22,500 bases of DNA from Bacteroidales bacterium UBA5536. Its GTDB lineage: Bacteria > Bacteroidota > Bacteroidia > Bacteroidales > F082. This document shows, one piece after another, positions 15,515 to 22,500 of the stretch. The stretch lies in assembly GCA_002426795.1 (NCBI GenBank), contig DINQ01000018.1:1-22500 (forward strand), written 5' to 3'. A model generated the notes under the pieces. The model was given only the letters and a program-made list of their open reading frames with translations. It made no database searches and was not told the DNA's origin. How positions within the stretch are numbered: the stretch's first letter is position 1; each line of letters begins with the position of its first letter. The translations under genes and the position numbers were made by a program.

Positions 15515-17356
15515 CTAATTAATATTTAAATCAATAAAGTATAACGCATTAGATCCAAAATTACCTCCAGATCTGTACAGCACTAATTTATCTTGAGTTG
15601 CATTTGAAATAACCAGATTGGTATTGGAAAGGGCAAGTGAAAAGTTGCTAAAACTATTCAAATTTGACGTATTGTACAGGTTCAGAACGTTGCTAAAACC
15701 AACCTCACTCACAACAAAAAGTAAGTCCTTCTGGTATGAATATGATACTCGACTTATATAACCTTTTACAGGAATAGCGCCATATAAAGAATTCAAATCA
15801 AGGGCATTAACCGCCAAAAGTGCATCAGAACGTACATCAGAATTGATAATAATAAAATCATGAACTGTATTTAAAGTTAAAGGATCGACCATTGAATTAG
15901 CACTAAATGTTTTGGATTCAAGAAGCGATGGCTCATTTGTAGAAATATCATAAATCTTAAACATTTCAGAATATCCTGTCCAAAAATAAACTACCATGTA
16001 TTGCTCCTCTGCATCAATTTCAAGGGAATGATAACCCGAAAATCTAACTTGATTAAGCAGGCTTCCATCATCCTGATCCAGGATAACCAGATCATCCTCA
16101 GCAATAATAAATATCCTTCTGCCTATTGGATCAATTTCTATGTCTTTTATTTCTTCAATTTCATTTAAGACGTCGAACCTAAATTCAGAAAAAGATAAAT
16201 TTTGCTGGTCTAATACACTAACGACTAAATCATTTTCATAAACAATGTACAGCTTCTGATCTGATGAAGAATAACTTATCATAACAGGCTTATAATAGGG
16301 CAATAGCGATTCCTGATAAGATTGGATGTAAGGATTTACGAGAAGGAGTTTATTATTACTCCCACTTAAAGCAAATACCAAATCTGGTTGATTTGAAGCT
16401 GAAAGAGCAGCAATACTTCCCTCATAAACGAATCCATCTTCAACTTGAAAGTGGATTGTATCAGAAACAGAAACAAAACCTCTGCTATCAACTGCTTCGG
16501 CATAAAACTTGAAATTACCCCCTGTTTGAGGAATAAAATAATCACTTAATGAATTCCCATCATCAGTACTAAATAGCTGATCATTAACAAACAAACTTAC
16601 TCCAACAATCTCAGTATCTGAATCTGCAACATTAACGCTTACAGGAATGGGTAATCCCGGAACATCAAGGCCGTAAGACGAAATATTGACTTCAAAAACA
16701 CTGGGCCGATTCTCCGTTACATTTATAAAGAAATCATATGACTTAAATTTATTTCCCTCAATATCTTCTACTATTGAATAAGTTCTGTGATATCCTATTG
16801 GCAGATTTTTGTACACATATGAAACCCTTCTCTCATCCGAAGAAATAATTGCGTTGTCATTAAAATAAATTGTTTGAATCAACTTGCTTTCATCTGATGA
16901 ATAGGCTGTGGATACTAACTCTATACTATCTCCTTCAACAAAATTTCTATTAATATCAGGATTTGTTGAAAAGTACATATTGGGTTCTTCGCCCATAAAT
17001 GGATAAACATATACCCCATCAAAATTCGATTGTTCACCCGTGTCATCAAGTGCAAAAACAGTAAAATGGTATGATATATCACTATTAAAAACTACTGGAA
17101 TCTGCCATGGTGCAACAGTGTCAATGGCAAGTAATATTTTATTGCCATATAACCAAACAGATTTTACCTCGCCATCCGGATCATTAGCAATAAAACTAAA
17201 AATCATTGTGTCATTTATCCTATAAACAATGTTATCATGGGGATAAATTATCTCAATTACAGGCTTTTCATTTTTAATTTCGCTTACTTCCTCTTTTACA
17301 CAAGAACCAAAAACAAGAAGAATTATAAAAAACAGAAGATAACTGATTCGTTTCAT
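15515..17356 (-). CDS. Ig-like / beta-propeller lipoprotein, paralogue B
   Basis: 613 residues from the ATG at 17356, which begins MKRISYLLFFIILLVFGSC, a lipoprotein signal with the cysteine at 19. The frame also opens at 17395, but that would put 13 polar residues before the signal. After the cysteine comes VKEEV, fitting the K-(D/E)2 lipoprotein surface-export pattern described for Capnocytophaga. Three Ig-like domains follow (first: 'RINDTMIFSFIANDPDGEVK'), then a ~300-residue propeller ('QKLYIVYENDLVVSVLDQQN', 'RRIFIIAEDDLVILDQDDGS'). It corresponds block by block to paralogues A and C. It lies 45 bases after A and 15 bases before C, so one transcript is likely. The function is unknown. 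Confidence 0.8.
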   Translation of the reverse strand: MKRISYLLFFIILLVFGSCVKEEVSEIKNEKPVIEIIYPHDNIVYRINDTMIFSFIANDPDGEVKSVWLYGNKILLAIDTVAPWQIPVVFNSDISYHFTVFALDDTGEQSNFDGVYVYPFMGEEPNMYFSTNPDINRNFVEGDSIELVSTAYSSDESKLIQTIYFNDNAIISSDERRVSYVYKNLPIGYHRTYSIVEDIEGNKFKSYDFFINVTENRPSVFEVNISSYGLDVPGLPIPVSVNVADSDTEIVGVSLFVNDQLFSTDDGNSLSDYFIPQTGGNFKFYAEAVDSRGFVSVSDTIHFQVEDGFVYEGSIAALSASNQPDLVFALSGSNNKLLLVNPYIQSYQESLLPYYKPVMISYSSSDQKLYIVYENDLVVSVLDQQNLSFSEFRFDVLNEIEEIKDIEIDPIGRRIFIIAEDDLVILDQDDGSLLNQVRFSGYHSLEIDAEEQYMVVYFWTGYSEMFKIYDISTNEPSLLESKTFSANSMVDPLTLNTVHDFIIINSDVRSDALLAVNALDLNSLYGAIPVKGYISRVSYSYQKDLLFVVSEVGFSNVLNLYNTSNLNSFSNFSLALSNTNLVISNATQDKLVLYRSGGNFGSNALYFIDLNIN

Positions 17357-17401
17357 TACAAAGCTTTTAACGAAGGTTGTGCTGGCATTATTCATAACGT
17401 A

Positions 17402-19243
17402 TTATTGAGCAATATTGTAAAAACAAAGCATATACCTATCATCTTCCATTCCCGAAATCTCTGTATGATAGAGTAATAGGGTTCCAGAATTATTCACAAT
17501 CACTTCGCCAAAATAGAAATGGTTATAATGCAGCTCAAAACAGACCTCTCGCTCAAAGCTCGTAGCATTGTGTACGCAAATTTTATTTTCCATGCCGTTT
17601 AAAATAAATAACTGTTCATTATTCCCCGAAAGACCCATTGATATAGGATCATTTGCTTCAAAATTACCATATAAGCTTTCGATATCATGAACAGAATATG
17701 CCTTCACATCAATATTACTCATTCCTGTATTGCCAAGAGGGATAATGTATTCCTTTTTAGTGTTAAGGTATAAACCATTAGGTTCATATCCCAAATTATC
17801 ATGTGTTTGTATTAGTTCCAACTGATCATTTATCAAACTGTATTTGAAAAACTGTGTTTGAAACAAACTACGGGTTGCGAAAAGCCATTGGTTCTCATTA
17901 TCAATAACAAAATCATCTACTTCAAACGGACTTATAACAGAAAGCACCTCTCCTGAACCCATTTCCAAAATCAACAATGCATCTGATGATTTCACATAAA
18001 TTCTTTGGTTTATTTCATCCGCCAGAAGTTTATCTGTGCCCCCAAAACCATTGAAACTGATAGAAGAAAAGCTCGCACTTTGCTCATCCCAGATACTAAT
18101 AATATCATCAAACTTATAGCTGATATACACCTTGCGGCCCGTCCTGGCATATGAAATATCAGAGGGAATGTAATAAGGCAGGCGAATTTCATTGCAATAA
18201 CCATTTGTTGAAGTCAAAACCACTAATTTGCTATGAGCAACGTTGATAGCATAAAAACTTTGATTATCAACACTCGAAACAATTCCTTTCAATCTCTCAT
18301 CATAAACAAGGCCGGCATGAACCAGAAATGTTAGTTCATCGGTCGATTGGCTTTGTCCGCTTTTTGAATAGGCAATTGCCCTGAGTGTATAACTTCCTCC
18401 TTTCTCAAAATCAATCCCATAATCATACATAGCAGGATCAAATACATGGACAAGAGAATCATTTAAAAATAACTCTATATGACTTAAATCATTATCCCGA
18501 TCCATTAAGTTAAATGATACATTTAAACTTGACCCAGGAAACATGTTTTCGAGATATATTGGATGAATATCAAATGAAATCTCTATCGGTCGAATCTCAT
18601 CCACTGTAAATGTATATCTATGGCTTTTTCCAATATTGCCCACCTCATCAACAGCAACTGCATGTATATTGTAAACTCCAGGATAAAAATCGACAAGTGA
18701 TTTACGTAAAAAAGAACGTGTATCCTCCTCCCACAATTGATTATTCAGGTATAATTTGATGTTAACTATCTTTCCATACCTGGAAAAAGCATCCACATGA
18801 ATTAATAAAGCATCTTTTGTTGAAACAGGACGATCAGGTTCAAACTCGAAATTAAAATCAATTTTTCCACCATCTGTAACTGAAACTAAATGATCTACCT
18901 TTTCACTTTGATTGTTTTGCTCATCTGTTGCTATTAGCGATAATAAATAATCACCAGGGTAGTTAAATATGTAACTAAAAATATAGGGAGCACTGGTGAG
19001 TTTACCAATCATTGAATCAGAGACGTAACACGCTACATGGCTTATTGTCCCATCCGGATCAATTGCCTGTGCAATAATATTTAAGGTATCACCAACTAAA
19101 ACCTTGGATCCCTCTTGGCCTAAAGGACTGATAAACTGAACTTCAGGTCTTTCTTTAGAGTCTTTTCTGCATGAAAGAATACTATTGAGTAGTAATAGTA
19201 AGAAACAAACTCTATAAAACTGATATTTAACACCTTGATTCAT
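17402..19243 (-). CDS. Ig-like / beta-propeller lipoprotein, paralogue A
   Basis: 613 residues and the first gene of the triplet in transcription order. The signal has a longer polar start, MNQGVKYQFYRVCFLLLLLN, then lipobox SILSC with the cysteine at 25. The Ig-like domains span about 35-120 ('VLVGDTLNIIAQAIDPDGTI'), 120-215 and 220-310 ('LNVSFNLMDRDNDLSHIELF'). The propeller runs from ~310 to the end ('RKVYISYKFDDIISIWDEQS', 'QRIYVKSSDALLILEMGSGE'). 'Asp-Pro-Asp-Gly' turns recur as in many bacterial Ig repeats. The gap upstream (19244-19425) has no exact TAnnTTTG on this strand, so the promoter is not found. Likely displayed on the outer membrane; binding partner unknown. Confidence 0.8.
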   Translation of the reverse strand: MNQGVKYQFYRVCFLLLLLNSILSCRKDSKERPEVQFISPLGQEGSKVLVGDTLNIIAQAIDPDGTISHVACYVSDSMIGKLTSAPYIFSYIFNYPGDYLLSLIATDEQNNQSEKVDHLVSVTDGGKIDFNFEFEPDRPVSTKDALLIHVDAFSRYGKIVNIKLYLNNQLWEEDTRSFLRKSLVDFYPGVYNIHAVAVDEVGNIGKSHRYTFTVDEIRPIEISFDIHPIYLENMFPGSSLNVSFNLMDRDNDLSHIELFLNDSLVHVFDPAMYDYGIDFEKGGSYTLRAIAYSKSGQSQSTDELTFLVHAGLVYDERLKGIVSSVDNQSFYAINVAHSKLVVLTSTNGYCNEIRLPYYIPSDISYARTGRKVYISYKFDDIISIWDEQSASFSSISFNGFGGTDKLLADEINQRIYVKSSDALLILEMGSGEVLSVISPFEVDDFVIDNENQWLFATRSLFQTQFFKYSLINDQLELIQTHDNLGYEPNGLYLNTKKEYIIPLGNTGMSNIDVKAYSVHDIESLYGNFEANDPISMGLSGNNEQLFILNGMENKICVHNATSFEREVCFELHYNHFYFGEVIVNNSGTLLLYHTEISGMEDDRYMLCFYNIAQ

Positions 19244-19425
19244 AAATTGGTTTGTGTTTAGTTTTTCATTTCCTTATCATTACTTTAAAAGAACTACCTC
19301 CATCCGATCCCTTTTCATGCTAGCAACTCCCTTAAATAATCGCCGGTGCAGCATACTTTTTATGTATCGGTCATAAATATACGGTTATTTCACAATTTTA
19401 AAAACTTCCAAAATGCGCAAAAAAC

Positions 19426-21756
19426 CTAATTCTTCACAAACTTATCCGTGGCTACTACTTTGTTTTGTTTTTTGAGGCTTACAACGTAGGTGCCGGCAGC
19501 TAAATGTTCCAGATTCAGATTTATTGTGTTGCTGTTAAACTGCTTTTGAAACAGCATTGTTCCTCCCAGATCGTACACCCTTACTTCTGCAGGGCCTTCA
19601 GCCAATGTGTGAGTAATCAGAAGCCTGCCGGTTGTGGGATTTGGTGCCAGGCTCATAAGCGTGTTTGCTACCAATTCGGGCTGGCTACTTGCCTCTTCGT
19701 CAGGACAATCAATGCTGGTAAAAACCAGCACTCCCTGTTCGTTCAAACGACCTCGCCAACATTGTCCGTCGGGCGATTTCATGATAATACCGGACTGTAT
19801 GTCAGATAAATAGATATCTCCATCTTCGAGGTGAATGCGTGCTTTTGGTTTGTCAGTCCCAAAACCTATATAGCCATTATTGAGAATGGTGAGTGTATGA
19901 TGATTATAATTATCATTGAATTTGATATAACTGTTTCCATCATTATAATCATCATTCATATTAAATATCATCCCGTGACGGTTGCCACTGTAATGGGTTT
20001 TAAACACTACATCACCTGGCTGTGAAGTAGGCGCATAATGCCAGGGCGTATTCACAACAGCCATCATTATATTTCCCTCGTTGTTCGAAAGTTTAAATTC
20101 CGGCTCTTCCTCCCGATAAATCTCAATAGCTGATGACGGGCTGTCCAATCCTATCCCCACATTCCCATTCTCAAACACAAAATCCTTGTTGGCGTCAGGT
20201 GTGCTAAAAACCATGTTTTCGAAGTTACCTGCCCGTATGCGGTGCGTGCCAAGGCTTATCTCGGCATAGCGGTTGGTGCCGGTGGTGCGGTGCTCCAGCT
20301 TTAAGGTGGCAGCCTCATCTTCATCTGATAACATATGCAACTTGGCCTGTGGTGCTGTCATATTGCCAATGCCAATACTGCCGGTAGTGCCGGCACCGTC
20401 TGAAGGGCCTACAAAGAAGGTGGGAACGTTGCTTTCGAAACCAATCATCAGAGAGTAAGGTATAGCATTTATTAACATGTTTTCATTGAGTCCTAAACCA
20501 TTACCTAAAACAATAGCACTGCTTGCACCGGCACTAAGATGTCTACCGACAGCCACAGAGTTTGCTGCACGCGCCTCTGCAACATAACCAAGTGCAATTG
20601 CGTTTTCACCTTGTGTAAAACACGATCTACCCATAGCTACTGAATAACTACCTCTTGCTTTTGATTTATTACCTGTAGCAAAAGAGGCATTCCCAACAGC
20701 CTCAGTTTCAATACCAAACCCAAAAGCATTAATTCCAGACGCAATACTTCCATCTCCTCCGGCAAAGGCATTTGTGCCCACTACACCAATATTGCTGCCC
20801 ATTTTCATATTGCCTTGCACATGCAGGCTGGCTTCGGGATTTGAAGTAGCTATGCCAACATTTCCATTCTCAAACACAAAATCTTTGTTGGCGTCAGGTG
20901 TGCTAAAAACCATGTTTTCGAAGTTACCTGCCCGTATGCGGTGCGTGCCAAGGCTTATCTCGGCATAGCGGTTGGTGCCGGTGGTGCGGTGCTCCAGCTT
21001 TAAGATAGCAGCCTCATCTATATCTGATAGCATATGCAGCTTGACTTGCGGATCAGTCATATTGCCAATGCCTATGCGACCGGTAGTGCCGGCGCCGTCT
21101 GAAGGGCCTACGAAGAAAGTGGGAACGTTGCTTTTCATTCCTATCATAAAGGAATAACCTACATCGTTCACTAGCATGTTTGTCCCTAGTCCCAGCCCAC
21201 TTCCAATTAAATATGAATTTCCGGCAGTAACACGGGCGTGTTTGCCAATTACCACGGCATTGGGTGTTAAAGCCTCTGTAACATATCCCAAGGCAATGGT
21301 GTTTTCATTTGATGCTTTACTTGCTCTTCCCAAAGCTGTTGAATTGGTTCCGCTTGCTTCTGCTCTTAGTCCACTGGCAAATGCGCCTGTATTTAAAGCT
21401 TTTGCTTCATCTCCAAAAGCAAAAGCATTTGTGCCACTGGCGGTAGAACCATCTCCCCCGGCAAAGGCATTCGTACCCACCGCACCAATATTGCTGCCAA
21501 GCTTCATATTTCCTTGCACATGCAGGCTGGATGCAGGGTTTGAAGTGCCTATGCCCACAAATCCGTTTTGGTAATAAATTGAATTGTCGGGGCCGCTCAA
21601 CCAATACTCCTCTCTTGACTTTTTGGTTGTATCGCTGGTTTTGGTTAAAAATTCAACACTATCTGCAGCTGCCGGCTGCATCTGTGCCCTGGCAGGATTG
21701 TTTGCCAGCAATAGGGCAGCAAACACAATCATTAGGTAAAAATCAATGAATTTCAT
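19426..21756 (-). CDS. T9SS-exported fibre-like protein with two YadA-head-like repeat blocks
   Basis: A 776-residue secreted protein. The signal peptide is MKFIDFYLMIVFAALLLANN with a likely cut after ARA (24). 'FVGIGTSNPASSLHVQGN' starts a tail-fibre-like stem. Residues 94-191 are seven 14-residue repeats of the YadA-head type, for example GTNAFAFGDEAKAL and GTNSTALGRASKAS. A cassette 'LKLEHRTTGTNRYAEISLGT...' follows. The whole 233-residue unit is repeated (second head 327-424). Towards the C-terminus come 'DIYLSDIQSGIIMKSPDGQC' with a second cysteine near 'DCPDEE', then a type A sorting domain over the last ~80 residues ('LAPNPTTGRLLI', 'LAAGTYVVSL') for T9SS export and surface attachment. 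It may trimerise like YadA; this is inference. Confidence 0.88.
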   Translation of the reverse strand: MKFIDFYLMIVFAALLLANNPARAQMQPAAADSVEFLTKTSDTTKKSREEYWLSGPDNSIYYQNGFVGIGTSNPASSLHVQGNMKLGSNIGAVGTNAFAGGDGSTASGTNAFAFGDEAKALNTGAFASGLRAEASGTNSTALGRASKASNENTIALGYVTEALTPNAVVIGKHARVTAGNSYLIGSGLGLGTNMLVNDVGYSFMIGMKSNVPTFFVGPSDGAGTTGRIGIGNMTDPQVKLHMLSDIDEAAILKLEHRTTGTNRYAEISLGTHRIRAGNFENMVFSTPDANKDFVFENGNVGIATSNPEASLHVQGNMKMGSNIGVVGTNAFAGGDGSIASGINAFGFGIETEAVGNASFATGNKSKARGSYSVAMGRSCFTQGENAIALGYVAEARAANSVAVGRHLSAGASSAIVLGNGLGLNENMLINAIPYSLMIGFESNVPTFFVGPSDGAGTTGSIGIGNMTAPQAKLHMLSDEDEAATLKLEHRTTGTNRYAEISLGTHRIRAGNFENMVFSTPDANKDFVFENGNVGIGLDSPSSAIEIYREEEPEFKLSNNEGNIMMAVVNTPWHYAPTSQPGDVVFKTHYSGNRHGMIFNMNDDYNDGNSYIKFNDNYNHHTLTILNNGYIGFGTDKPKARIHLEDGDIYLSDIQSGIIMKSPDGQCWRGRLNEQGVLVFTSIDCPDEEASSQPELVANTLMSLAPNPTTGRLLITHTLAEGPAEVRVYDLGGTMLFQKQFNSNTINLNLEHLAAGTYVVSLKKQNKVVATDKFVKN
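20186..20305 (-). repeat. 120-bp cassette, copy 2 (identical to 20885-21004)
   Basis: These 120 bases are identical, including third codon positions, to 20885-21004, exactly 699 bases away. They encode the stretch from 'LKLEHRTTG' to 'FSTPDANKD'. Mismatches begin at 20185 and 20306. Confidence 0.9.
20485..20778 (-). repeat. YadA-head-like 14-residue repeats, block 2 (7 units)
   Basis: The second copy has seven units: GTNAFAGGDGSIAS, GINAFGFGIETEAV, GNASFATGNKSKAR, GSYSVAMGRSCFTQ, GENAIALGYVAEAR, AANSVAVGRHLSAG and ASSAIVLGNGLGLN. Phase and number match block 1, but the middle units differ strongly in sequence. Confidence 0.8.
20885..21004 (-). repeat. 120-bp cassette, copy 1 (identical to 20186-20305)
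   Basis: Partner of the copy at 20186-20305. It marks the end of the first 699-bp unit of the internal duplication. Flanking codons on both sides differ between the copies. Confidence 0.9.
21184..21477 (-). repeat. YadA-head-like 14-residue repeats, block 1 (7 units)
   Basis: Encodes seven consecutive 14-residue units with no insertions: GTNAFAGGDGSTAS, GTNAFAFGDEAKAL, NTGAFASGLRAEAS, GTNSTALGRASKAS, NENTIALGYVTEAL, TPNAVVIGKHARVT and AGNSYLIGSGLGLG. Small residues and a Gly at position 8 recur, as in the left-handed beta-roll of the YadA head. Confidence 0.8.
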
Positions 21757-21901
21757 AAGGTAATTGGTGATTTAATGGTTTATCATTTCTTTAAACTGGT
21801 GGGCACCAAGCTATTTTCGGCTTGATAATCAGCAGATTGCAGGATATTTATATTTGAATTTTCATGAAGTAAAGACAAAAAAGTTTGACTGAAATTCCTA
21901 C

Positions 21902-22500
21902 TTACTCTACCAAAACTTTCACACTATCCTTCATCTTCCCGTCCTGTTCAAGCACCAGCAGATAGGTTCCTGAAGACAGATTTTGGATGTTGAGCTGAGT
22001 GTGCGTTTTCCATGATTGCTTTTCGAGCATCAGCTGACCGGTTGCTGAAATAAGTCTCAGGGTATATGATCCATTTAAACCCTCAGCAATTACTTCCAAC
22101 TGTTTGGATGCCGGATTCGGAAACACCCTCATCAGATGGTTTTCGCGGCCATGTTCCGGCAGTGCTGTTTCTGCTGTTGGGCATTCCGTTTGCTCAAACG
22201 CCAACAAACCCTGATCGTTTACCCTTCCGCGCCAGCACTGCCCGTTGGGAGAGCGCATGATGATTCCGCTCTGGATGTCTTCGATATAGATATCGCCCTG
22301 ATGAAACTCAAATGCTTTGCTTGGTGCTGTTCGAAAATGCAGGTTTTCATCTGGTTCATAGGTTATTTCGTGCGATTCCGATAGCATTAGCTTCGCTTGT
22401 CTGCCTGCAGAAGCTTCCAGCAACAAACTGGCATCCTCACCCTCATCAGCGCGGATGTGCAGCTTGGCCTGGGGATCGGTGACGTTGCCGATACCGATGC
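21902..22500 (-). CDS. T9SS-exported fibre-like protein, C-terminal part (cut by window edge)
   Basis: The last 198 codons of a second protein of the same type; its 5' end is beyond the window. The frame is open to base 22500 and begins IGIGNVTDPQAKLHIRADEG, closely like 'IGIGNMTDPQVKLHMLSD' of the neighbour. 'GDIYIEDIQSGIIMRSPNGQ' then 'CWRGRVNDQG' and a second Cys repeat the neighbour's pre-sorting module. The last ~75 residues are a type A sorting domain ('VFPNPASKQLEV', 'NLSSGTYLLVLEQDGK'). It lies 145 bases upstream of the 776-residue gene on the same strand and is richer in G+C (36 of 60 at 22201-22260). A tandem paralogue; the start is not visible. Confidence 0.85.
   Translation of the reverse strand, partial: IGIGNVTDPQAKLHIRADEGEDASLLLEASAGRQAKLMLSESHEITYEPDENLHFRTAPSKAFEFHQGDIYIEDIQSGIIMRSPNGQCWRGRVNDQGLLAFEQTECPTAETALPEHGRENHLMRVFPNPASKQLEVIAEGLNGSYTLRLISATGQLMLEKQSWKTHTQLNIQNLSSGTYLLVLEQDGKMKDSVKVLVE

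Noticed and set aside
19244..19425. 182-bp gap searched for RNA genes, promoters and terminators
   Set aside because: No exact -7 box on the minus strand, no tRNA-like or strong hairpin structure; I see nothing I can support.
20150..21540. Repeated blocks considered as a CRISPR-like or satellite array
   Set aside because: The repeats are in frame, coding and 42 bp or 699 bp in period without unique spacers, so they are protein repeats.
21176..21574. 132-codon plus-strand frame rich in Ala/Pro/Ser
   Set aside because: It is the antisense of the 14-residue head repeats, which explains its repetitive composition.
21849..21856. Plus-strand TATATTTG, a -7 consensus match
   Set aside because: No plus-strand gene follows; both neighbours are on the minus strand, so it is probably chance in AT-rich DNA.

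Overview
The window looks like chromosomal DNA of a member of the Bacteroidota (Bacteroidia/Marinilabiliales-like; I cannot place it lower). Four independent signs support this. There is a murF-alr fusion gene. Two proteins end in type IX secretion (T9SS) C-terminal sorting domains. A SusB-type GH97 glycosidase is present. The -7 promoter motif TAnnTTTG recurs 18-40 bases upstream of start codons, while strong Shine-Dalgarno sequences are scarce.

Region 1 (1-12185) is a GC-moderate housekeeping block. It holds the 5' end of an M16 zinc protease (minus strand, cut by the window edge), a DSD1/D-threonine-aldolase-type PLP enzyme, an outer-membrane barrel protein 3 bp upstream of the Kdo transferase waaA, an M17 leucyl aminopeptidase that ends stop-to-stop against a convergent zinc-ribbon protein, a cytidylate-kinase-like protein with a poor P-loop, a GH97 lipoprotein with all three SusB catalytic glutamates, and a pdxA / murF-alr pair. 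In that pair PdxA feeds PLP synthesis, and the alanine racemase half of the next protein uses PLP.

Region 2 (12186-13692) is a junction zone. It has a 3' remnant of a tungsten aldehyde:ferredoxin oxidoreductase gene, an intact TrkA-type potassium channel with no ATG/GTG/TTG start downstream of its apparent promoter, half of a REP-like palindrome, and a start-less open frame.

Region 3 (13679-19243) is a visibly AT-rich island. A 60-base sample at 15001-15060 has 16 G/C, against 36 at 11461-11520. It contains three consecutive paralogous lipoprotein genes on the minus strand, each with three Ig-like domains and a predicted C-terminal beta-propeller. No function is known to me.

Region 4 (19426-22500) holds two tandem T9SS cargo proteins of the tail-fibre/'VGIGT-LHV' type, the second cut by the window edge. 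The complete one contains a 699-bp (233-residue) internal tandem duplication. Each copy carries seven exact 14-residue YadA-head-like repeats, plus a cassette that is identical over 120 bp between the copies. Regions 3 and 4 are all on the minus strand and look like a surface-protein locus.
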